64,000 bases of DNA, taken from NCBI GenBank assembly GCA_910583765.1, contig CAJTYS010000019.1, forward strand, positions 1-64,000, in the 5' to 3' direction. The stretch is from an uncultured Eubacteriales bacterium. Lineage in GTDB: Bacteria > Bacillota > Clostridia > Peptostreptococcales > Anaerovoracaceae. The position numbers and the translations under genes were made by a program. Below are positions 26,163 to 33,538 of the stretch, piece after piece. Each line of letters opens with the position of its first letter. The stretch's first letter is position 1. Below the pieces are notes generated by a model that did not search any database, was not told the origin of the DNA, and was given only the letters and a program-made list of their open reading frames with translations.

Positions 26163-26424
26163 CGTCCACCTCGATCAGCTCATGCGCAGAACCTTTTCCC
26201 GCACGGAGTTCCTGAACGGATTTTTTTACATAAGCAAGATTTGTTTTAGAGAAAAACGGATCAGATGCCTGTGTGATTTCAAATGGAATACGATTTTCCC
26301 GCAGCACTGCTTTTACAAAAAGATTGATCGCAGTTGATGTGTTCAAACCCACATTAGAGCAAAAAGCATCGAAGTTAGCCTTATCTCGTTCATCTACCCT
26401 AGCGGTAAGTGTTGCCTGTGACAT
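26155..26424 (-). CDS. relB: RelB/DinJ-family antitoxin
   Basis: An 89-residue antitoxin. The ribbon-helix-helix N-terminus (TLTARVDERDKANFDAF, then NTSTAINLFVKAVLRE, about 4-45) binds DNA; the acidic C-terminus (ELIEVDDD) should wrap the YoeB toxin. I start at the ATG at 26422-26424 (MSQATL), preceded by GAGAGGAG; the open frame extends 28 codons upstream through the promoter. A RelB/DinJ antitoxin with a YoeB toxin is a mixed pairing often seen in Firmicutes. Confidence 0.9.
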   Translation of the reverse strand: MSQATLTARVDERDKANFDAFCSNVGLNTSTAINLFVKAVLRENRIPFEITQASDPFFSKTNLAYVKKSVQELRAGKGSAHELIEVDDD

Positions 26425-26458
26425 AAAAACATCTCCTCTCTGTGTTCTAATTGTCATT

Positions 26459-26487
26459 ATTATAATGCTATTGTATGCATATAGCAA
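26459..26487 (-). promoter_or_regulatory. Promoter and operator of the relB-yoeB pair
   Basis: Minus-strand TTGCTA (26482-26487), 17-bp spacer, TATAAT (26459-26464). An inverted repeat TGCTAT (26466-26471) / ATAGCA (26481-26486) fills the spacer, the expected place for autorepression by the antitoxin complex. Confidence 0.72.
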
Positions 26488-26596
26488 GCAGTTATAACAT
26501 AAATTCAATGAAAATGTTCTAATACCAATGGTAAATGCCCAACTTGCAGTTTATCATTGCCTCATAGATTTTAATTATGGTTTCAGCGGTAATTCA

Positions 26597-26605
26597 TGGT
26601 ATAAT
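26597..26605 (+). promoter_or_regulatory. Extended -10 promoter of LuxR copy 2
   Basis: TGGTATAAT is a perfect extended -10 element (TGnTATAAT). No good -35 box lies 16-18 bp upstream. The predicted leader before the 26641 start is about 30 nt. Confidence 0.6.
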
Positions 26606-26640
26606 GAATGCATTGAGGAATTTTGGAATGAGGAAACGAT

Positions 26641-27633
26641 ATGTTTGTTGATGAATTGCTGTTTTTCATGTATATATTTGCGGGATTCGCAGGCGTTCTG
26701 GCGATTTTGATGGTCCTGCTGCTGATCAAGTACCGGCATTCCGGCAATCAGCGGCTGTTAAGATCCATCCGCGATTTTATGCTGTGCACTGTGCTGATCG
26801 ACTTTATCTATTTTTATTTTACATATTATGAATTGAAATATAATGAGAACGCAGTGACAATGGTCGTGCGCGTGCTGGATATGTGCGCCTTTATCGGACA
26901 AGTATACTTTTGGACCACCTATATGCGTGAAAAAAGCCTCTTCAAAGAAGATCGTTATAAGGCGATGAACACTGCGTCCTTCGTCCTAATAGCCCTATGT
27001 ATCCTGCTTGCTATCGTATCCTATGGTTCTATGATGGATGATTATTATCTGCCCAAAGACGGTATAAATAGGTATTTTCCTATCACAATTGAAATCATCA
27101 TAGCGGTGATTCTAACGTTCATCGATCTGTGGTATCTGAAAACCGCTCTGCCAGGGATCGCGCAAAAAACATGCAAACGGAACATCATACTGGTCTCTGT
27201 TTTTCTGACAGTCAACGGTATATGGAACGCAATACTTGTCATTGGACTTCTGCTTGGAAAGCTGGGCGTTTTCGTAGGGTACACCATAGATCCTACTCCG
27301 ATCTTCATCTTCATGACCAATATCCTCACCATCCTGCTGATCAGAAGCGAAGACTTCACTGCTTTGTTCAAAGCCGAAGATCATCAAGAAAGCAATCTGG
27401 ACAGCCTCACCGCGCAGATGGACGCTATCGCGGAGGCGCATTTTCTTACCGAGCGCGAACGGGAAATCATGGAGCTGGCTTATCATAAAATGACCAATCC
27501 AGAGATCGCAGAAAAATTGTGCATCTCAAAATATACAGTAAAAAATCACATGCATCACATCTTTGAAAAGCTTGACGTTTCCACTAGAGCCGAACTAACT
27601 GCTCTGATCGATGGAACTGTCGCAGCATCATGA
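26641..27633 (+). CDS. Seven-transmembrane LuxR-type regulator (copy 2)
   Basis: A 330-residue paralogue of the 22507 gene with the same layout: seven helices beginning LLFFMYIFAGFAGVLAILMV, then a LuxR helix-turn-helix (LTEREREIMELAYHKMTNPEIA, SKYTVKNHMHHIFEKL, about 268-315). The two copies share many stretches, for example MMDDYY in loop 4-5 and DVSTR or DISTR after the recognition helix. GAGGAA precedes the ATG. A terminator lies about 110 nt after the stop, so the following M28 gene is a separate transcription unit. Confidence 0.85.
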   Translation: MFVDELLFFMYIFAGFAGVLAILMVLLLIKYRHSGNQRLLRSIRDFMLCTVLIDFIYFYFTYYELKYNENAVTMVVRVLDMCAFIGQVYFWTTYMREKSLFKEDRYKAMNTASFVLIALCILLAIVSYGSMMDDYYLPKDGINRYFPITIEIIIAVILTFIDLWYLKTALPGIAQKTCKRNIILVSVFLTVNGIWNAILVIGLLLGKLGVFVGYTIDPTPIFIFMTNILTILLIRSEDFTALFKAEDHQESNLDSLTAQMDAIAEAHFLTEREREIMELAYHKMTNPEIAEKLCISKYTVKNHMHHIFEKLDVSTRAELTALIDGTVAAS

Positions 27634-27740
27634 AGCGGCCCCGCAGCCTTCTCGCCTCAAATCCGCAGCACTGATCGTTTCAGCTGAAAGCCTTGAATTT
27701 TCAATGTTATACGTCATGCGGCACTATGGAGCACTGTTAA

Positions 27741-27768
27741 AATAGTCCTCTGTGGACTATTGTTTTTT
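27741..27768 (+). terminator. Terminator after LuxR copy 2
   Basis: AATAGTCC (27741-27748), loop TCTGT, GGACTATT (27754-27761), then G and six T residues (27763-27768). Perfect 8-bp stem. Confidence 0.88.
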
Positions 27769-27865
27769 GCATGCGTTCAGCGTAAATTGTGAGTAATCAG
27801 AAAATTCAATTTTGGCATTCAGATCCAGCATGGATCTGCAATCCGTCAAAGAGGGAGACGATATC

Positions 27866-30184
27866 ATGAAAAAATCATTATTAAAGAAAGGGCTCGCGAT
27901 CCTCGTGGTCGCATGCATGTCAACAGGCACATTGATGCTGACAGGGTGCGGCGGCAGTGAGCCTGCCAGCGGCGTAGCAGCGGATGTGGCGGCCATCGAA
28001 CAGGCTGCGGATGAAGAGTTTGCCAAAGATATGACAGAGACCTTGGCATATGACGAAAAACTGAACGACGCAGACACCTTGTACCGAGGCGGCGGCAGCG
28101 CATCTGAACACGCCGCGTCCGACTATCTGGTAGAAAAGTTCAAAGAGGTCGGCCTTTCAGATGTGACAAAGGACGAAGTGATCGTGGACGGATGGGCCAC
28201 GGGCGAAAGCTATATCAATGTAGGCGACATCAAGATCGCTGACATGGTTTCCTACCAGTCCTCCGGCACCCACAACACCAAGGGCGAAGCGAATCCTGTG
28301 CGAATCAGAGACCTCAGCCAGGGAAAAACAGGCGATAAAAGAAAGAACATTGACAAAGACTGGACCAATATGGAAATCGTCAATGTGGGAACCGGCCACG
28401 CAGAAGAGTATGAAGGCCTGGACGTGGAAGGCAAGATCGTGCTGGCAGCGGTGAACCAAATGACTGAATCCTGGATCGACAGCCCTTACCACGAAGCTTT
28501 TTATCAGGGCGCGGCCGCTATCATCACCTATCAATACGATGATGATGGCACAGGTTATGGCATGTACGATCTGATCGGCAATGAAAAAGCCTGTGATACC
28601 ATTAATGTTCAGGATATCTGTGCAGAAGATCTCATTCCTTGCGGAAGCATTTCTCCAAAGGACGCTTCCCAGATCCTGGCCAAGATGAAGGAACAGAAAA
28701 CAAAGACTCTTGGCAACGTGGAAATGAAACTGACCTGCGACATTATGCCTGACACAAAGGCCTATAACGTGATCGGCAAGATCCCAGGCACAGAAAACAC
28801 AGGACAGCAGATCCTGATCGGCGGACATTATGACAAATACCACGGCGGCGTCAATGATGACTGTACCGCAGTCGCTCTGGCCGCATCCATCGGTAAAGCC
28901 ATGATCGAATCCGGCTACAAACCAAAGAACGACATTTACATCGTGGCTCACGCTGCGGAAGAATGGGGCCGCTCAGGAGCCGCGGACGACTGGGCCATCG
29001 GTTCATGGGAAGAAATCACGGAAAGGCACCCTGAATGGCAGGGCACCACGCTGGCTTTCATTAATTTTGAAATGCCTGCCATCAAATCCGGCCAAAAGGC
29101 AGGCCAGATCCAGACCAGCTATGAATTCAACACAGCGATTGACCGTTTCCTAAAAGCAGATATGCTCAGCGCGTCTCATTATGAAGACGGCGTGTCGGTG
29201 GCCAATGACCACAACGTTGGCATGAGCGACTGCATCTCCTATCAGAGAAACGGAGTTCCGGTCATCATCAATCTGCCTGATTTCGATGAGCCAATCGAAG
29301 GTGAGGTAAGCAGCAGCAAACAGTGGATGATGGACAGATATCACACTGTTTACGATGACATGAGCACTTATTCATCGGAATTGATGGAATACTCCATCGG
29401 CCTGTATGGTGGGATCGCCGCGTATCTGGACACCAATCCAGCCTTAGAGCTTGATCTTACTGCAAGATGCGAAGCTCTGGGTTCCATGATTGAAGGAACA
29501 GAAAGCTATCTCAGCGAAGATCAAAAGGGCCTTGTCACTCAGTATCAGGAAAACCTGGAAGCCATGAAAACCGCAGGCGCGGCGCAGCTGAAAAAAGCCC
29601 AGGACATCAACGCCAAATATGAAGAAGCCTTGGGTAATAACGCGGGCACCGAAGAATTGTCAGCCATCACAGCCGAAGGCGCTGAGCTGAACAAAACAAC
29701 GCTCCAGGCATTCCGCGCCATGGAAGATGAACTGATGGGAATCATCGGCTCAGACACCAACATGGCCATCCATATCACAGCGCAAAGCATGCTGGACGGC
29801 TATAGCAGAGTGATCGGTGATCTGAAAGCAGGCAAAGTGACAGATGACGGCGATGACTGCACACTGGCTGCGATGGCAGGCATTGGCGGAGGCACTGAAT
29901 ACACTGCATTCAATTATAGCAAGTTCGCCTATGACAAACTGCAGGAAGCCGTGAATTGCGATGTTGTAAAGGACACATGGGGTGAAGGCAAGTCAGCGAG
30001 AGTCAAAGATACCTATGCTGCCACCCAGAACGTACTGGCGCAGCTCTCCAGCAAAGGAAAGGCTGATTACAGCGATTCCATCAAAGCATACGAGAAAGCG
30101 GCGGAAAAAGCCACCGCGGAACTGGTGACATACTTGGAGCAGGAAATCGCGGGCATGGCAAAGGTCGCTGAAATCCTCAAGTAA
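27866..30184 (+). CDS. M28-family lipoprotein peptidase (copy 2)
   Basis: A 772-residue surface lipoprotein with lipobox LTGC (Cys at 28). It has the same plan as copy 1: M28 core split by a PA-type insert and a long helical C-terminal domain (about 530-772). Metal ligands are GGHYDKY (H-x-D), VNDDCTA (Asp), HAAEEWG (Glu pair), INFEMP (Glu) and RYHTVYDD (His). A segment of about 30 residues near 120-150 (HNTKGEANPVR, KRKNIDKD) is extra relative to copy 1. The ATG at 27866 follows GAGGGAGACGATATC. Likely an extracellular aminopeptidase. Confidence 0.87.
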   Translation: MKKSLLKKGLAILVVACMSTGTLMLTGCGGSEPASGVAADVAAIEQAADEEFAKDMTETLAYDEKLNDADTLYRGGGSASEHAASDYLVEKFKEVGLSDVTKDEVIVDGWATGESYINVGDIKIADMVSYQSSGTHNTKGEANPVRIRDLSQGKTGDKRKNIDKDWTNMEIVNVGTGHAEEYEGLDVEGKIVLAAVNQMTESWIDSPYHEAFYQGAAAIITYQYDDDGTGYGMYDLIGNEKACDTINVQDICAEDLIPCGSISPKDASQILAKMKEQKTKTLGNVEMKLTCDIMPDTKAYNVIGKIPGTENTGQQILIGGHYDKYHGGVNDDCTAVALAASIGKAMIESGYKPKNDIYIVAHAAEEWGRSGAADDWAIGSWEEITERHPEWQGTTLAFINFEMPAIKSGQKAGQIQTSYEFNTAIDRFLKADMLSASHYEDGVSVANDHNVGMSDCISYQRNGVPVIINLPDFDEPIEGEVSSSKQWMMDRYHTVYDDMSTYSSELMEYSIGLYGGIAAYLDTNPALELDLTARCEALGSMIEGTESYLSEDQKGLVTQYQENLEAMKTAGAAQLKKAQDINAKYEEALGNNAGTEELSAITAEGAELNKTTLQAFRAMEDELMGIIGSDTNMAIHITAQSMLDGYSRVIGDLKAGKVTDDGDDCTLAAMAGIGGGTEYTAFNYSKFAYDKLQEAVNCDVVKDTWGEGKSARVKDTYAATQNVLAQLSSKGKADYSDSIKAYEKAAEKATAELVTYLEQEIAGMAKVAEILK

Positions 30185-30203
30185 AAATTACGCAGGCTCT
30201 TAA

Positions 30204-31433
30204 TCAACAAAGAGATTCCTTGCGAATCATCTGAAATTCAGAAGCATATGACAAGAAAGCAAAATCCCGAACCGAATGAAGGTTCGGGATTTTTGCGATA
30301 CGCCCTTCCACCAGCTTTAATTCTTTTAAAAAATCGCCAATGCGCCGATTGCGGTATCTGCGGGAAACCAACCTCCGGTTCACAATGTCTTCATTAGAAA
30401 TCGTCCTGTCTGGTCCAGGCAAGCTGGTAATTTCCATTTTTTCCGGCGTTACGGTAACAGTAATCGGTTCTCCGATCTGGTAGGATTTGTGGTAGATCGC
30501 GTTTGACAAGCTCTCCTCCACCGCCTCATAAGGAATGTTGAAAAACCGTTCCGCCTCCGCCTGGCCAGGAATCTTTGTCACCTTTTCTTTGATAATGTAA
30601 TTTTTGATGTAGCTCAACGCATCCCGCAGCTGCCGGTCCAATGGACCCATGAACACTTTCTCTGTCATTCCCAGACCTGTGGGATCCGGCTTGTCCACCA
30701 CTTCTATCCGTGCGTAAGGAAAAAAATGATCAGGCCGTTCATTGAAAAACATCAGCCCTACGTTCAGCGGTTTCCTCAGTTCCGATGGCCCGCCGATCAA
30801 ATGCATGGAAACAGCGGTATCTGACACGGGCTGCTTCAAAGAGGCTTCGTGTAAATCGCTGTTCACTTCATAAAGAAATTCTGAAATCAAACTGGATTTC
30901 AAGTCCTCGATGTTTGCCGTCAAATTGGGGCGATCATCATAAGGCTGATTGCCAGCCAGCATGAACAACTCTTTTTCTTCCAGCTGGTTGGCTCGAATGG
31001 TGCTCGTCATCTTCCGGATATAGTACGCTTTCTCTGCTTTTACGGCTTTTTCAGTGGGAAAGCCCGTTGGACATTTGTATGGGCGGTCTGCCCCTCCTGG
31101 CACCCACAGCACAATGATTTGTTTTCCTTCATAATCAGCTGTCTCCACGATAGGAAGATACCTGGGTTCGATCAGATTGCATTTTTGCAGCAGCTCCTTG
31201 TTGATTCGATCAATGGATTTTTTCTCAAGCCCTTTGATGGGGAACACAGGCATGCCGTCTTTTTCCTCGATTCCAATGATGATATATCCGCCGCCCCAAT
31301 TGTCGATATCATTGGCAAAGGCGCAGATGGTTCGCAAAATCGGTTCCGGATTCCAGTCGCTTTTATACTCTATGCGAGCGCTTTCTACCACTCGCTGATT
31401 CACCAAATCGGTAATGCTAATAGGCAGAGCCAT
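30204..31433 (-). CDS. AlbA_2-domain ATP-binding protein, C-terminally truncated
   Basis: A 409-residue member of the COG2865-type putative regulator family. The N-terminal AlbA_2 (Schlafen-like) domain shows ESARIEYKSDWNP (about 15-27) and GGGYIIIGIEEKDG (about 46-59). The C-terminal GHKL-like segment shows EAVEESLSNAIYHKSY and SRRYRNRRIGDFLKEL. Family members usually continue EGRGTGIP and then 50 or more residues including a winged helix. Here the motif reads EGRIAKIP and the protein ends within about 30 residues, running through a terminator hairpin. It is probably a decayed or truncated copy. GGAGG at 31439-31443 supports the start. Confidence 0.8.
   Translation of the reverse strand: MALPISITDLVNQRVVESARIEYKSDWNPEPILRTICAFANDIDNWGGGYIIIGIEEKDGMPVFPIKGLEKKSIDRINKELLQKCNLIEPRYLPIVETADYEGKQIIVLWVPGGADRPYKCPTGFPTEKAVKAEKAYYIRKMTSTIRANQLEEKELFMLAGNQPYDDRPNLTANIEDLKSSLISEFLYEVNSDLHEASLKQPVSDTAVSMHLIGGPSELRKPLNVGLMFFNERPDHFFPYARIEVVDKPDPTGLGMTEKVFMGPLDRQLRDALSYIKNYIIKEKVTKIPGQAEAERFFNIPYEAVEESLSNAIYHKSYQIGEPITVTVTPEKMEITSLPGPDRTISNEDIVNRRLVSRRYRNRRIGDFLKELKLVEGRIAKIPNLHSVRDFAFLSYASEFQMIRKESLC
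30261..30293. terminator. Bidirectional terminator embedded in the truncated AlbA_2 gene
   Basis: Arms 30261-30273 and 30281-30293 pair perfectly over 13 bp (core AATCCCGAACC/GGTTCGGGATT, loop GAATGAA) with A/T ends that give a T tract on both strands. It lies 77 nt after the stop of M28 copy 2 and inside the 3' coding end of the convergent gene. Confidence 0.88.
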
Positions 31434-31445
31434 AAAAACCTCCTT

Positions 31446-31471
31446 ACTTACCCCTTTAACTTACCCCTTTA
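31446..31471 (-). repeat. Tandem 13-bp repeat upstream of the AlbA_2 gene
   Basis: Two perfect adjacent copies of TAAAGGGGTAAGT (minus-strand reading) end three bases before the AGGAGG of the gene at 30204-31433. The position suggests an operator or a translational control site for this putative DNA-binding protein. Confidence 0.6.
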
Positions 31472-31758
31472 TTTTAGCAAATATGCGCTGCCTTTGGAAG
31501 AAGGCTTTTGTGATTCTTTGGCACAGTCATTTTAAAAAAATTTTACGCAAGAATGCGGTTTGCTTCCTTTTTTCCAGAAAGCCACCGCCCCTTTGATTAT
31601 TTAAAATAATCTGACTTTAATATTTATACGAATTAAAGTGGTAATCCAATAAAGCGCAATAGCATTAAATCCACAAACCACAAAAAACCGACCGGCAAAA
31701 ATATTCATCGCAAATCAGCGCAAAATCCGTTGAAATCCCTGAAAATCAAAAAAAGTGG

Positions 31759-31787
31759 TGGAAATATTCAGGCTTTTTGATTATAAT
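31759..31787 (+). promoter_or_regulatory. Promoter of the hut operon
   Basis: TGGAAA (31759-31764), 17-bp spacer, TATAAT (31782-31787). The -10 box is perfect. The remainder of the 440-bp gap from 31434 is A+T-rich and shows no gene; it holds the AlbA_2 repeats at one end and this promoter at the other. Confidence 0.6.
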
Positions 31788-31818
31788 AGTAGATACAATT
31801 CAACATGTCAAAGCAGTT

Positions 31819-31854
31819 AATATTTATTTATAATATTGCATAAATATTTATTTA
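31819..31854 (+). repeat. Direct repeats in the hut leader
   Basis: AATATTTATTTA occurs exactly at 31819-31830 and 31843-31854, within the predicted 80-nt untranslated leader of hutH. It could be an operator or RNA-binding site, or simply A+T-rich sequence. Confidence 0.4.
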
Positions 31855-31872
31855 AAAGATTGGAGAAAAACG

Positions 31873-33405
31873 ATGGCTATTATTATCAATGGACGAGACC
31901 TTACGGTCGATGAAGTGATTCGAGCGGCCCGTTTCCACGAATCCGTAGGCATTTCTCCCCAAGCCCAGGCCGCAGTCAAAAAGGCTCGGGACTATGTGGA
32001 CAAAAAGCTGGAGGAAGGCGCGATCATTTATGGCCTTACCACGGGCTTCGGAAAATTTTCCGACACCTTCATTTCCAAAGAGGAAACCACAGACCTGCAG
32101 CGGAACCTGATCATCAGCCACACCTGCGCCATGGGGGACCCACTCCCCACAGAAGTGGTGCGTGCCATCATGCTCCTGCGGTGCAATGCCCTTTCCAGAG
32201 GGAATTCAGGGATCCGGCCATCCACTTTGAACACTCTGCTGGAGATGCTCAACAAAGGCGTCCACCCGCAGATCCCAGAAAAGGGATCCCTAGGTGCGAG
32301 CGGCGATCTGGCTCCCCTGGCCCACATGGTGCTCACTCTCATCGGTGAAGGAAAAGCGGAATTCCAAGGTGAAATCATGTCTAGCCGAGAAGCCATGGAA
32401 AAGGCGGGCATCCAGCCGGTCCAACTGGCGGCAAAGGAAGGCCTGGCACTGATCAACGGGACCCAGGTCATGACCGCCATCGGCCTGATCACCCTCTACG
32501 ACGCCATGAACCTGTTAAAAACAGCTGATATTGCCGCTGCCATGACTGCCGAAGCTCTCAATGGAATCACAAAAGCCTACGATCCGAAGGTACATATGGC
32601 AAGAGGTCATCAGGGACAACAGGACGTGGCCGCCAATCTGCTGACGCTCCTGGCAGGCAGTGAAAACGCCCAAGATGTCAACCGCAACAAAGTGCAGGAC
32701 CCTTACTCCCTGCGCTGCGTGCCGCAGATCCACGGCGCTTCCAGAGACGCGATCCAATACGTGTACGAAGCTGTCACTCGGGAAATCAACGCAGTGACCG
32801 ACAATCCGCTGATTTTTCCAGACGAAGACGAAGTCATTTCCGGTGGAAACTTCCACGGACAGCCCATGGCTCTGGCCTTTGATTTCCTAAAGCTGGCCAT
32901 TTCCGAGCTTGCCAATGTTTCTGAGCGGCGCAGCGAGCGGCTGATCAATCCCCAGCTTTCCGAAGGCTTGGCGCCGTTTCTCACAAAGCATGGCGGCGTG
33001 TGCTCCGGCTTTATGATCGCCCAGTACGCAGCGGCCTCCATGGTATCGGAGAACAAAATCTACGCGCATCCGGCCTGCGTGGATTCCATCCCATCTTCCG
33101 GCAATCAGGAAGACCATGTGAGCATGGGCACCACGGCGGCAAGGACAGCGGCCATGATCCTGGACAATGCTCAAAAAGTCCTGGGCATCGAACTGTTTGC
33201 GGCGTCTCAGGCCATCTGGCTCAGGCGGCGGGGACGCTTGAAAATGGCTCCTGTGACCAAAGCGGTTTACGAATATATCAGGGAATCCGTGGAGCCTGTG
33301 GACCAGGACATCATCATGCATGATGAGCTGGAAAAGTTTGATAAAATGGTAAAAAGCGGAGAAATCACCAAAGTGGCCGAAGAAGCCGCGGGCCCGCTGA
33401 AATAA
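31873..33405 (+). CDS. hutH: Histidine ammonia-lyase
   Basis: A 510-residue enzyme deaminating L-histidine to trans-urocanate. The MIO cofactor forms from Ala142-Ser143-Gly144 in GSLGASGDLAPLAHM. The N-terminal YGLTTGFGKFS (about 53-63) carries the catalytic Tyr, and DNPLIF plus QAIWLRRRGRLK are family signatures. GGAGAAAAACG precedes the ATG. First gene of the hut operon. Confidence 0.97.
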   Translation: MAIIINGRDLTVDEVIRAARFHESVGISPQAQAAVKKARDYVDKKLEEGAIIYGLTTGFGKFSDTFISKEETTDLQRNLIISHTCAMGDPLPTEVVRAIMLLRCNALSRGNSGIRPSTLNTLLEMLNKGVHPQIPEKGSLGASGDLAPLAHMVLTLIGEGKAEFQGEIMSSREAMEKAGIQPVQLAAKEGLALINGTQVMTAIGLITLYDAMNLLKTADIAAAMTAEALNGITKAYDPKVHMARGHQGQQDVAANLLTLLAGSENAQDVNRNKVQDPYSLRCVPQIHGASRDAIQYVYEAVTREINAVTDNPLIFPDEDEVISGGNFHGQPMALAFDFLKLAISELANVSERRSERLINPQLSEGLAPFLTKHGGVCSGFMIAQYAAASMVSENKIYAHPACVDSIPSSGNQEDHVSMGTTAARTAAMILDNAQKVLGIELFAASQAIWLRRRGRLKMAPVTKAVYEYIRESVEPVDQDIIMHDELEKFDKMVKSGEITKVAEEAAGPLK

Positions 33406-33474
33406 TTGGAGTTGAAATTAGTAGAACAGAGGGCCCTTGTGATCCCAGCGAAGCAGGAGCCCCAGACCACTTCT

Positions 33475-33516
33475 AGCCTATTATCCATCGACCGCATCCC
33501 TACGATCGAATAGGCT
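33475..33516 (+). repeat. Stem-loop between hutH and hutU
   Basis: AGCCTATT (33475-33482) and AATAGGCT (33509-33516) form a perfect 8-bp stem enclosing a possible inner TCGA/TCGA pair. There is no U tract, and the AGGAGG of hutU follows about 12 nt later, so a role in mRNA processing or hutU translation is more likely than termination. Confidence 0.45.
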
Positions 33517-33538
33517 GATGAAATAAAGGAGGATGACT

